Shown here piece after piece: positions 12,418-22,266 of a DNA stretch of 64,000 nucleotides. This stretch comes from Naganishia liquefaciens (lineage: Eukaryota > Basidiomycota > Tremellomycetes > Filobasidiales > Filobasidiaceae): positions 124,001 through 188,000 of the forward strand of contig BLZA01000010.1 in the NCBI GenBank assembly GCA_013423385.1. Direction: 5' to 3'. Position numbers and translations under genes: made by a program. The notes below the pieces were generated by a model. The model was not told where the DNA came from, made no database searches, and saw only the letters and a program-made list of their open reading frames with translations. The first letter of the stretch is position 1. Each line of letters opens with the position of its first letter.

Positions 12418-14364
12418 TCATCGGTCACTCAGCTTGTCCCCGAGATACCCCTCGGGCACCAATCCCTTGGTTACTTGCCCATCACGCTTATGTACCCGTT
12501 CGGCAATGACCCAGCCCATATTCCCCCATCGTCCACCGACAAACAGCACTTCGCCCTCTGCTACCGACATCTCGTGTTCGCCTTCGGCCTCGAATTCGTA
12601 TAGGACCATATATCGTCCCTTCGGTTCCGGGGCGGTGACAGTCGTGCCAGAGGAGACGGACGACGAGTTTGCGGCAACCGAATCAGATGGCCATTTCGCA
12701 GCTTCGTCTGAAGCATCCGATAGACCTTCTTCTGAAACCTGGCTGAGTATCGATAGGCGTTGATCTTCGGCTGCTGTATTTGCTATAGGCGTAGCGAAGG
12801 AATCCATAGGACTGCCTTCGGGAATGGTGAGCGGCGCGACCGAGCCAGACGACGGATGCGATCCCGTCTCGCCTCCAGCACTGCTCAATGCGCGTAGCCT
12901 CGATCCGGAAGAGTTTCCCCTCTTCATGAGCGTACCTCCGCCGGCTCCGAATATGTATTGTCGTCCGAATGACGACTCATCGTCAACCGAGGATGATGGT
13001 GTCAGATCAGAAAGCGAAATATCGGTATCCGGTGGTGGCAAGATGATTCCCCCTGGTAATATGCTCTTGCTCGGACCAGCCGCAGCACCAACTTGCAATG
13101 AGGATCTCCTGCTGCCCCCGCCTCCGGATCGGTTGCTCTCGGCGTCGTCCCCGCCATCGGCATTCGACAATCCAGCCTGACTGCCCCTTCTCGAGCTCCT
13201 GCTGAAGCGCCTACTCAGTCCCGCAAATCCAAACCCTCCAAACCCAAATCCACTCCATCCTCCGCCGAGCGAGCTCTTCCGTCTTCCTGTAAAGCGATTC
13301 CACCCACTCGAGGCGCCGCTAGCTGTTGATCCCGCCGTCGACCGATCATCATCCTCGTCGTCCTCTTCTTCTCCAGGAATGGGATGGAACGCTCCGCGAT
13401 ACCGAGGATCTGACGCGATGAATCCAAAATCTCGAACGATCACCCGCGGTCGTCGTGGCTCTTCCACTTCTTGTTCTTCGCTTCCGGCGACGGCATCGGC
13501 TTCTGTATCACGCAGGACCGTTGTCGTTCCCGTTGTGCCTACTGGTGTCGTCTCCGTCTCCTCGGCGTCATCATCTTGCACCGCACTCTCTGCACCGGCA
13601 TCGGTCCCGTTTGAATTCCGATACCGTGGCGGTATCGTCTCCCCCTCGCGGCCCGGCTGCGGAATCAATGTGCTCGGCCTTCGACTCCTCGTCGACGATC
13701 CTGATTCTGTCGTCGTCGCGCTCCGCGGCCTTGACTTGGCCGCGAGTGACCCACTCCTCGAGACGGAGACCTGATCCGCGTCCGTGCTGCTCGAATCCGG
13801 GATATCAGGTCCTGTCTCGACGAGTTTACCGTTTTGGAGGATCTGGATGGTGATTGGCGGGGAGGAGATGACCTGGTTCGATGCTCTTCGCGATAATGCG
13901 GGTAATGCTGCATGAGATGGTGATGGCGATGCTGGTGCGATACGCATGCTGAGACGAGATCCAGCTGTCGCCTCCTTGTCGACGTTTCCTGCTTCTGCTG
14001 TCTCCTTGTCGATGACTTCTTGTTCGTCTGGCATTACGACCGCCGAAAGTGGTGACGGCGACGCGTTTCCCGGGATTTCGGTCGTCTCGTCGGCCGTGCT
14101 GATGGTTCCTTGAAGCGGAAAAGGCGATGCTGACCTTGACGTCGGCCCATCGCGTTGTTCCATCGACACCTTCCCATCACTCGTTCCATCCGGCCGTAGA
14201 CGCCTCATCGGACTCTGCGCAGGAGAAGGAAACAGCCCATCGCTCATCGCGTCGGGACTGTCCACAATCTCGGGATCGAGGTCCGATATCGCGGTCGGGT
14301 GACTCGACGAATGGTCGTGTTTCTCTGCCGGAGCAAGCACGCCGTTGGGAATAGTTTCCATCAT
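12418..14364 (-). CDS. SH3-domain protein with long disordered region
   Basis: A single uninterrupted frame of 648 residues. About residues 1-570 are low complexity, rich in Ser, Pro, Thr, Asp and Glu, with a Gly/Phe-rich patch (GWSGFGFGGFGFAGLSRR) near 370-390 and an acidic run before it. The C-terminal 70 residues form an SH3 domain: ALYDF-like MVLYEFEAEGEHEMSV, then a GWV motif, then GLVPEGYLGDKL. The GLVPE-Y ending resembles SH3 domains of fungal Nbp2 and Bud14/Tea4 proteins, which act in phosphatase targeting and cell polarity. That assignment is inference from one motif. The start at 14364 opens with two Met codons and no better upstream ATG was seen. The lack of introns contrasts with most neighbours, though disordered-region genes here (44098) share that trait. 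Confidence 0.85.
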   Translation of the reverse strand: MMETIPNGVLAPAEKHDHSSSHPTAISDLDPEIVDSPDAMSDGLFPSPAQSPMRRLRPDGTSDGKVSMEQRDGPTSRSASPFPLQGTISTADETTEIPGNASPSPLSAVVMPDEQEVIDKETAEAGNVDKEATAGSRLSMRIAPASPSPSHAALPALSRRASNQVISSPPITIQILQNGKLVETGPDIPDSSSTDADQVSVSRSGSLAAKSRPRSATTTESGSSTRSRRPSTLIPQPGREGETIPPRYRNSNGTDAGAESAVQDDDAEETETTPVGTTGTTTVLRDTEADAVAGSEEQEVEEPRRPRVIVRDFGFIASDPRYRGAFHPIPGEEEDDEDDDRSTAGSTASGASSGWNRFTGRRKSSLGGGWSGFGFGGFGFAGLSRRFSRSSRRGSQAGLSNADGGDDAESNRSGGGGSRRSSLQVGAAAGPSKSILPGGIILPPPDTDISLSDLTPSSSVDDESSFGRQYIFGAGGGTLMKRGNSSGSRLRALSSAGGETGSHPSSGSVAPLTIPEGSPMDSFATPIANTAAEDQRLSILSQVSEEGLSDASDEAAKWPSDSVAANSSSVSSGTTVTAPEPKGRYMVLYEFEAEGEHEMSVAEGEVLFVGGRWGNMGWVIAERVHKRDGQVTKGLVPEGYLGDKLSDR

Positions 14365-14527
14365 GTCGAGCGAAAAAGTTTAGGAAATCTGGTGCACCGC
14401 AAACGCGAAGGTCAGTTACCCCAGGATTCCGGCTTTCGTCCCCCGACGCGTCGTGAACGCACCTATGATCGGCCCGTTCTCGAGGGAATTTCGTGCTGTG
14501 CTGTTCCGCTATGCCCTTCCGAATCGT

Positions 14528-15117
14528 TCATCCACCATGCTCCTCGACTGCTTGCGACGATAGACGCGATTCCGAGAGAAGGCAACGCAGTATCTTGAAC
14601 GCGAAGATATGCCGCTGCACAGCCAACTCGCTCGTCTCCCTTTTGTTCTCCACGCCCGCGCCGAGGTCCACCAGGGCCGCGGCAAGCCTTTGTGCGCGCC
14701 CCAACTCTGGACTTGCGCAGTTCTTTAATCCGCTCTTTCCACCTTGAATTGCCCACTTCAGGACCTTGCGTAGCATCCACTTGCCATGCTGTTTGTGTGA
14801 GAGCAAAGCTTATTAGGGGGAAATAGCAGATATTTGCACCATTGGGCAAGCTCACAGATCGATGAGAGACAAGTATGCCGCAGGGTGCGGGCGTAACAAA
14901 TGGTCTTATCGGATCAGCACCAGACTGCGAGCAAGCAGCGCCCTGGAAGCATCCGCCATCTCCTGCCCTCGGAAATGCCTCTGCCGTTCTTCCGTGACAG
15001 CCGAGTTTGAATGGAGAGGTTGATATATGTGAGCGGACCACACATAAGGTATGCTGAATTCTGAACTTTGTGCGTCTTTGCAACGATCATGGCTCCGAGA
15101 AAGGTTAAGCCGTACAT
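14528..15117 (-). CDS. Small uncharacterised protein, multi-exon
   Basis: I do not recognise the product. The best-supported part is the last exon, about 14528-14780. It reads as a basic/helical segment (KWMLRKVLKWAIQGGKSG at its start) and ends with EEHGG and a TGA at 14528-14530. An upstream block at about 14930-15000 reads RQRHFRGQEMADASRALLAR. The first block, from the ATG at 15117, reads MYGLTFLGAMIVAKTHK, possibly a short hydrophobic N-terminus. Each block lies in a different frame, so introns are required; a CAG acceptor sits directly before the last block. Exact junctions were not fixed. A 41-codon plus-strand frame at 15091-15216 overlaps the first block and is treated as a shadow. 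Confidence 0.38.
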
Positions 15118-16382
15118 GAGTCCTGTGGAAAGGACATGTGCTGATTGGCATGCGAGGAGCCCTCACAAGGCCCGGTGGTTGCTTGCCGTTCAGAAGCAAG
15201 TGCTTAATAGTTTCTAAAACATGGCTTCGCAACGGAATCTTGCCCGCAGGTGGTATCGCAGGACCCAGCTTTCGCGCGTAAAATCTTTCGCCACCACCAA
15301 ACGCCGCGAGATCTCTATTTCACCTTTCTCCTCAATGTCCTACTAGCTGAGGAAGTGTTGCCTTGGGTAAACTGGCAAAGGTATTTGGACGCTCATTCTG
15401 CGGGCGGTTCCACATGAAGATGAGACGCAAAGTCAGCCGCGTTTGGGTCCCAGTTGCGGTTGCGCCCATCTCAACCTCGAGTATGCGGCGAACCATGCTC
15501 GTGGATCCTGAAGACGCGAGATCATATTGCGCTGCTGATTAGCTGATTAGCCTGGAAGGCAGTATTCATGAGTCCTCTTGCGAGAAATGGCCTCGAGGAG
15601 GTTGACTGTCAAACCATCAGTTAGTCGGCTTTGGTAACGGTACACTTTTGTCCTTTTGCAGTCAGACTGACAAAGCTATTCAGCATGTCATTTCGCGGGC
15701 ACAAATGAATATCGGAAGAGGTGTCACGGTCACAAAGCAACTGCTTGCAGAATGAGGAAACAGACTCCCGTCATAAGCGTCTTGACCAGAACAAGCGGTG
15801 GCAGCGTCCCGCCAATGTTTGCAGTGACCGCTTCCCTCGTCTTTTCTGCATATGGTTTACGATTCCAAGACGAGCAAGAACATGGCTAGAGCGTCAATAT
15901 TTGTCAAGAGCTCCCTCTGAACAGAAATTCCCAATACGGTGTACTTTGCCGCTCTTGGAGTATTCCGCGATGGGGATTGACATTGGACTGGCTTTTGGTA
16001 TGATCTATAACATTAGTTTTCTGGGCCAGGTGGCAAGACTGCTCAGCCGGCTACTGATCGGTAATCCTGTTGACTGCTGGACAGGCCTGTGAGAAATGCT
16101 CAGAGCACGAGTAGGGGGACGAGCACATGAGATAGCCGGTTCCACTGACATCGGACAAACACTGGGACTGGGCAGAGCTCTGAACGAAAACGAATTTAGG
16201 TCAGCTGGTAGCTCAGAGGTATAAAAGGAATAGCGTATGTTATGATGAGATTGTACAGAAAGCTGATCTACAAGCCGAACTTCGGGCATGTAAAGGCGCA
16301 CGCGTAAGCAATGCGGCAATAAACAAACAGACAAACAAACGGAGAAAGCCAGCATGACGAATGCGAGACACAATAAATAGCT
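15118..16382. other. Gene-poor stretch
   Basis: About 1.26 kb with no frame I can support. Open frames on both strands are short and lack motifs. Simple A/C-rich repeats occur near 16315-16345. A TATAAAA-like string lies near 16221, but no supported gene starts downstream of it on the plus strand. Confidence 0.45.
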
Positions 16383-16860
16383 GACACGGTCATTGCCAGC
16401 TGTGTCGCCCGTCGCTCGGAATGCCGCCACCTCCTCCTTTTCCAGCCAGCTTTCTGTTGTCTGCCACTTCCTTGCCATCGGAACGTACCTTCTTCAAAGG
16501 TACGCCGATCTCTATGATTTGTGGCTCGGTCTCGCAGCGCTTTCCTCACGGGGTGCGCGGCCCGAGCACCTGTTTGACCTGCCCTGGAATCAAAGCCATA
16601 TAGCCACTCCATATCCTGACAAACCCAAGTTGCGTAAGGCGGTCAGAAGAGAAGGGCAACCGGAAGAACGTCTCGACAGTGACCGGATATATGGCTGCCA
16701 CAAGCTGCGTATCAGTTGTGTCGCACAGCTTGTCGCACTCATACACTCAATGGGAACGGCTGTGGGTGTGTCGGCGGGAGCTTTTCCAGTGCTATAACGG
16801 AACCGAATCCTGGGAAGCGAAGAAAGCTCCAAAAATGAATCGCTTGCAGAAACCGCCGCG
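16383..16860 (-). CDS. Possible uncharacterised minus-strand gene
   Basis: Three blocks on the minus strand look coding. One at about 16750-16850 reads RIRFRYSTGKAPADTP; one at about 16550-16705 reads PVTVETFFRLPFSSD and RIWSGYMALIPGQV; one at 16383-16540 reads IIEIGVPLKKVRSDG and ends in a TGA. A good intron candidate separates the first two (CTGAT branch site, CGCAG acceptor), but its phase does not match simply. The third block needs a further splice. No start codon was found; it may lie in an exon farther right. Product and exon structure are unknown, and the whole call could be a decayed gene. Confidence 0.28.
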
Positions 16861-17474
16861 TGGTATCAATAGTTCAGCAGCTGACTGAGTCGGCGGTACC
16901 AATCCTCCTTGCGAGGGTGTTGAGAGATTTTGCGAATTGCCGATCAGCTTTCAGAGCTCAGCCCTACTCAGCTCTCTACAGGGCGCTCTTGCACTCAGTC
17001 ACCCCCAGCTGTTACCCCTCTCTTATCGAGTGTTACGAAAACTTACGAGAATTGCTTCAGACCTTATTCTGAAGAGCTTCCAGAAGGCGCTTCCTTGAGA
17101 TTTTCGCTGGAGCCTGACTGCTGTGGCTGTTGCTGTTGACACAGGAGAAGGACTACAGAAGCCTCGGAGAAGAGCAATAGCTCGAGAAACAGTTTCGAGA
17201 CGTCCCTGAATCCATGATCACCACGGCGTGCCCGTGCGGTTCTCGCTTCGACAAGCCAAAACTGCCAGCAAACCATGGTTTCGGATGCGTCAGTCTTGGC
17301 TCTTTGGTTTTGGAACTGGCTTGTAGAGAAGGTGGACCCGGAAGAGCTCTGTATAAAAATTCGTCCTTCGCCTCGAGCCTCGAAGCGTGTATAAACAACA
17401 TCAAGGTTCGAGATACTCAGGAAGCATTGTCACTATACCGGGGCTGAAGACGCATTAGACGAATCAATCACCAA
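16861..17474. other. Upstream region of the GT18-like gene
   Basis: About 610 bp before the GT18-like start. Open frames on both strands (for example 17214-17447 plus and 17064-17276 minus) have no motif and are not supported. The part nearest the gene is its likely promoter. Confidence 0.4.
17352..17358 (+). promoter_or_regulatory. TATA-like element
   Basis: TATAAAA lies 117 bp before the ATG of the GT18-like gene, on the same strand and at a distance compatible with a fungal core promoter with a short leader. The call rests only on string and position. Confidence 0.35.
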
Positions 17475-19729
17475 ATGAAGGTGACTTCCAGAAATGTTGC
17501 GTGGATCAAGTCTCTCGCCGCTCTGTTCCTCACCTCTGCGATCATAACGATATCGCTTGGACAGTATCACATACGATATCGGCCACAGAAAATTACAGCG
17601 TTCTCCCTCCCTGATGAGAGGGATCACACGGGATATTCAGCAGCAGAGCGATTGATGATGGAGGGTGTACGGACTGGTGCCTGCGATAACTGGCAACCTC
17701 CAACGCTGAACCGCACCCGGATGCGAAGTGGATGCTGGAAGGATAGGTGGTTTGACCAATTGAGCGGCGTCCTTGACAACTGGGAAGAAGAAGGATACTC
17801 GAGGCTATCGTAAGTCCGTTTATCTACCCATCTGGACGGAGCCCTCACCCTAAACACGCGCCATAGGTTTGCAGATAACTTGAACAAAGACAATCACGAC
17901 AATCTGAAGAGATTGCTCTTCTGCTTGCCACATTATTCCCTGCCGATATCACCGGACGCGCCAGAAGAGTGCCAGCACCAGAATTCTTTGACGGTAATGT
18001 TGTCCGCTCACTGGTGGACGGATATGGCAAGAGGTACCGGAACAGAACCGTCTGGTGAGTAAGATGCGGGAAAGGCTTCTTGACTCTATTGAACGCTCCT
18101 CTGTTACAGGCGAAGTGGTCCATCTTAGGTCAGCCCTGGTTCCCGTGGTACGAAAACATCCGGAATGACTAACGGACTTGTTGTGCTATCGACAGACCCA
18201 TTATGCAAGCTCTTGATAGGGCCCACTATACGATTTTGACGATATATCACAAAGATTATGCCGGTCTCATCAAAATGTACTCGGCCCTGCCGGATGTCAT
18301 GTAAGCGCAGTCCACCAGATCCCCACCTCTTGGAACATCCGTTGATGACAATCTACACAGATCCACGATCTGGGCTGAGGACCGTCTAGTTGTGTCGTGC
18401 ATGGCAGATCCACGCTGTCGCTCGGACTTTCCGCAGGAGGAAAAGGACAGAATTGGGCTTTCCGAGGTCAAGGGACTTATCCCTTCTTGGAAAATGGTGA
18501 CTCTGACTTTTGTAAGCCGAACAAGCTGTTACAATGCATATGTCGGCTCAAGGGAAATTCTACAGTGGGCACTCAAGTCACAGTCGAGTTGGGAATGGGG
18601 ACAGCGCGATGGCGATGGTTTCACTTTCAACACGCTAAGCCATGACTGGATTGTGTCGTGGGTCGGCAAGAGGTTGCGTCGAGCCCATTGTGCTGATCAT
18701 ATCATAGCCCTTATGCGTATCCTGGACATCATTACATTCCCTTCTCCTTGGAAGAAACGTGCTCCAGTATTCCTATTGTTCCGAATAGCAAGCGGAGAGA
18801 CCAGGCTGTGATTCTTGGGAAATTGTCCAGTAGGTCGTTGCTTCCGGATGAAAATCAAAGGCTGACATGGTGCCCAGAATACTTCTACCCCGAGAAGATG
18901 TGGGGGATACCGCCTCCGATAGAAACCTGGCTCGACTTCGAGAAGCGCACCGGTTTATCGCTGATAGCCAACGCAAAGGCATGGGGCCCAGAAGCTCTCG
19001 GAGTGCCAGCCGGTATCGATAACCATGGCCCTCAATCGTTTGACAACTACACGGCCGAAGTTGGACGTTCAAAGATGATGATCGCGCTGGGATTTCCAGT
19101 GATTTCGCCGAGCCCTTATCTGGCGTTGTGAGTTCCGGGGGGCACGAACCGTCAGCGGAGAGGTTTACGAATCGCCTGCGATCGCAGATGCCAAGGTGTT
19201 CCCGTACTATTACCATATAGCGGAGATACCCCGACACCGGCGGGGTTCGACTTGTATGAAGGGTAAGCCGGTCAATGTCCCAGATAGAGGATTCCTAACC
19301 AATTCTATCTACCTCGTCAACAGATCATTAACGCAGCATGGTCCCGCAGCCCTTCTTGGAGAACCGTATGTGTATAGCTATAAGCCACATGACATGGATA
19401 CCTTTTGGATAGCAGTGGAGAAGGCGAAAAACAACCCTATCGACCCATAGTGAGTACCAGGATTCTCCCCAGCTTTCGGCTTTACAAATTTTGCTCTTAG
19501 CATTCCTGACGAGATGCGACTTTCCAACGTTTACCGCCTCGCATTGCAATTGATCAATCGCGACGCCCGTGCCTTGGCCCAGGACATCAAAGACGCTCGA
19601 CGCGAACGCGGAGAACGTGAGGATGCCCTCGTGCCGGAATACGTCGTCGAAACTATCCAGAAGAATGGGTGGCTGACGCGTTTAAAAGCGGATGGCACAG
19701 TCTCTAAGGAGCTTGTCGTCGAGGATTAA
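17475..19729 (+). CDS. GT18 (MGAT5)-like glycosyltransferase
   Basis: Type II membrane protein: a short N-terminus, then one signal-anchor helix (SLAALFLTSAIITISLG, about residues 12-30), then a lumenal domain. Several segments resemble family GT18, the N-acetylglucosaminyltransferase V family. These are HHYIPFSLEETC, VILGKLSS, SKMMIALGFPVISPSPY followed after splicing by LALCQGVPVL, GPAALLGEPYVYSYK, and NNPIDPYIPDEM. The last matches the family's IDPYLPYEYT-type ending. The gene has about nine exons. Fixed borders include the end of exon 1 at 17809, a splice restoring LALCQGVP, and the last exon 19501-19729. The exon or exons at 17866-18140 are ambiguous because two frames compete. The catalytic reaction and acceptor are not shown; placement in the Golgi is inferred from topology. 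A diverged copy of its last exon lies 290 bp downstream. Confidence 0.68.
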
Positions 19730-20017
19730 GAATGGAGCTGGCCTGAAGGGATCGGGCGAACATTGTATAAGGGCATTTGGGAATCGATTCACATTGCATG
19801 AAAGCAAGGTAGCGATACAGGTGAAGCTTGCGCATGGCGGCTTGTCATTGCAATGCTCTTGCCTATTCTGCTAAATACACAGCGAATGAAGTAGGCTTTG
19901 CCTCGGTCTCCCTGAGATACTTCTGATTGCGATATCGGATTCATCCGGCTGCTCAGGTAAAGTCCGAAACCTCAGCAACGAAATTTTCAGGGCCACCTTT
20001 ACGGACTCACCTTCGGC
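19730..20017. other. Spacer before the duplicated exon
   Basis: Nothing firm is visible. A possible mini-intron (GTAAAG to TTTTCAG, about 19956-19990) precedes the duplicated exon block. This suggests the copy once had upstream exons, but no convincing coding block is found here. Confidence 0.3.
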
Positions 20018-20239
20018 GACGAACAGGCTAGTGGGCCGATCGGCCACCTCACACTCCAAGTCGTGAAGCCAGACGCTGAACCTATGGCCCCGTCGATCAA
20101 AGAAGCCCGTCAAGCACGCGAGGAGCCCATGGATGCTTTCATGCCAGACGACGTGGTCAAAACGATTCAGCGGGATGGCTGGTTCATTCGATTGAGGGAG
20201 GATGGGACGGTGTCCATAGAGCTAGGTAATGGCGGCTAG
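20018..20239 (+). pseudogene. Diverged copy of the last GT18-like exon
   Basis: The translation of this 222-nt block aligns without a gap to the final 222 nt (19508-19729) of the GT18-like gene. By hand count 33 of 73 residues are identical, and both end at a stop in the same place. Conserved strings include VVKTIQRDGW against VVETIQKNGW, and LREDGTVSIEL against LKADGTVSKEL. The frame is open back to an AG at 19990. The acceptor bordering the original exon is not kept at the equivalent position. Splicing from the upstream GT18 exon into 19990 would create a stop, so it is probably not a simple alternative last exon. It is most likely the remnant of a tandem gene copy, old enough to have lost half of its residues. 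Confidence 0.65.
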
Positions 20240-20427
20240 GGGTGTAGGTGGATACTGACATCATGTCAGTTTGGATTATGAGTCGATCTTGCAGGTGCAA
20301 AAGGGGGATTGTGTGGGGGCGCGGGGGTTCGTCTGAGCGCTGTGTGCATGTACATCGATATTGAACATGATTGTAAAAGTTCAATTTTCGCCCGAAGCGT
20401 ACATGATAGTATTGGCATCTAAGGTGA

Positions 20428-22266
20428 TCAAGCCGACTGCGAGGGAGCCAAAAGTCTCTGCCGGATGCGGCGGACAAGCTCGGGTATGTCGAGGTCGTAT
20501 TCCTTTTTGCCGACCCTGATTCCGTCGTCGATACCTCGAATTCCACAGGTGCGACGCTGACAAAAGCTATGAGGAAACCTGATTTCAGTAACAATTTACG
20601 CTTTCGAGGCGATTCTATTGTGGTCACTTACTCGATCCCTTGAGCTCTCCCTCCAATGATCCAATGTTCCATGCCGAGGGCTTCTGTCAGAACGGCATAA
20701 TCGTCCATAAACATTCCTTTTTGCTGAATCTCGAAGACAGTCGATCGACCGTGGACGTCGGGCGTCATCCATATCAGATTTGTCAAGCCATTGCCGTGCA
20801 AGCTGACGAAAATCTGTTACAATCGATGCCGTTAGTCAACCTTCCCCAGAGATCTCGTCGTTGCAAAGACACCGACAGCTGTTCTGCTTAATTTGGCAAC
20901 CTGCTCATCCTTGGGATCCGCATCCGTAAATTCCTCTATACGCACTTCGGCAACGCCTTCCTTTTCCAAGGCTTTGAGACTGGCGATGAGATCTTTGTGA
21001 GCTTTGTCCGTCAAATGCCTGTGCGCAGCTGTCTGGCGCGAGAGATAGGTCACAACGGGCTTGTCGGGAAGGTTGGGTGAGATCTTTCCAGCATAATTCC
21101 GCAGGATTCGGTTCTTGAGCGAACTGATCCAGTCCATCGGACGCTCCAGTGAATCAAATGCAGGATCCCTAAGATGAATGTGTGAGCCAAGATCTCCAAG
21201 CTTGGGAGCGAGAAATGACAATTACATGGGCTTGCCGAACCCAACGCCCATGTGTCCGCTCCGCCGATCCGCGATTGTAACCCTGTCGAAGCGATACACT
21301 CGGTGGCTGTCGGCTCGAGCGTTCCAGTCTTCCTCAAACTCCCACTCCGCAGCGGGGCTATTGACGTCAAGCGATCAGAATAATGAAGCAGGATATCGGG
21401 ACCACGATGCCCTTACAAGACGCCATTGAAAAAGAAACTGTTCATTCCTGCGTGATCGTACACCAAATCCGGTGGTGCGTGTCCAAAGATCAACCGTCTC
21501 ACTTCCGGCAAACGATCCACTGTCGCTTGACGGGTACGGATCCACGGCGTCTGCATCTGAGAGTCGGAGTTGAGGACAGGGTCCTGCAGGATCGAGGTAT
21601 ATGCCGCCCATGCCCCCATGAACATTTCTCCGACGAGGTGGTAGACTGGAATGTAGACCGTCAGAGGAAGCAGTCACGGTTAGAGAAGGGGCTTACAGTG
21701 GCCGAGATCTGTGCGTGATAGAAGACTGTTCAGCGCTGCCAAAAGAGGTCGCATGGGTTTGCGGACTTACAAACTTTGTCGTTGAAAAAGATCTGGCAAT
21801 GGAGGATAAGAAAGGGCAGTATCACCATATGTTGAACGAATCTTACCGAAGAACCTTGAACGACCTCGACATTTCGCACGTCAAGGTCCAAGTTTATTGC
21901 TTCCTTTGGGGTCACTACTCGTGCCACGCTATCGTCCCACCTGGTTTCTTCATCGTACCATGGTGCGTTGGTCACCACATGTCGGATCTCTGGGAACGCC
22001 CATTTCTTTGACGAGACGAAATACCAGGTATGATTCCTCCAGTACGCATGTTCGAGGACGGTAAAGCCCGGTGCGTGCGCCAACACGGTAGTTTCCAGCG
22101 GTCGTCGCGGAATCGTATCGAGCGATACGTGACAAGCCGGATCATCTGACGAACAGAGAGCATTCCAATTTGGGTACGTCCATAGAAGAATGGCTCCCAA
22201 TGCGCCAACGCCGACCCTGATCAAGATGTTGAATCGCGTGCGATTGCCGTAGTTGATTGACTTCAT
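20428..22266 (-). CDS. GT61-family glycosyltransferase with a 12-nt microexon
   Basis: Type II membrane enzyme of glycosyltransferase family 61 (DUF563/EOGT-like), probably in the Golgi; donor and acceptor are unknown. Eight exons: 22266-21847, 21792-21771, 21708-21697, 21645-21417, 21357-21226, 21168-20877, 20813-20632, 20566-20428. The total is 1,428 nt and 475 residues. The membrane anchor is at about residues 12-32 (FNILIRVGVGALGAILLW). The family motif LGHFYHLVGEMFMGAW is assembled across exons 2-4. Other family hallmarks are VVTYLSRQ and IFVSLHGNGLTNLIWM near the C-terminus, then TVFEIQQKGMF. Exon 2 is 22 nt and exon 3 only 12 nt. The start at 22266 is the first Met before the anchor. 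It ends about 190 bp from the duplicated GT18 exon, tail to tail. Confidence 0.93.

Noticed and set aside
13379-13853. Plus-strand frames of about 130 codons
   Set aside because: Antisense shadows of the SH3 protein's low-complexity region.
15091-15216. 41-codon plus-strand ATG frame
   Set aside because: Overlaps the first block of a more plausible minus-strand gene and shows no motif.
16216-16230. TATAAAA-like string as a promoter
   Set aside because: No supported plus-strand gene begins within a reasonable distance downstream.
20184-20627. 147-codon minus-strand frame
   Set aside because: It follows from choosing a wrong acceptor in the GT61 gene; the acceptor at 20567 gives the coherent C-terminus ending at 20428 instead.
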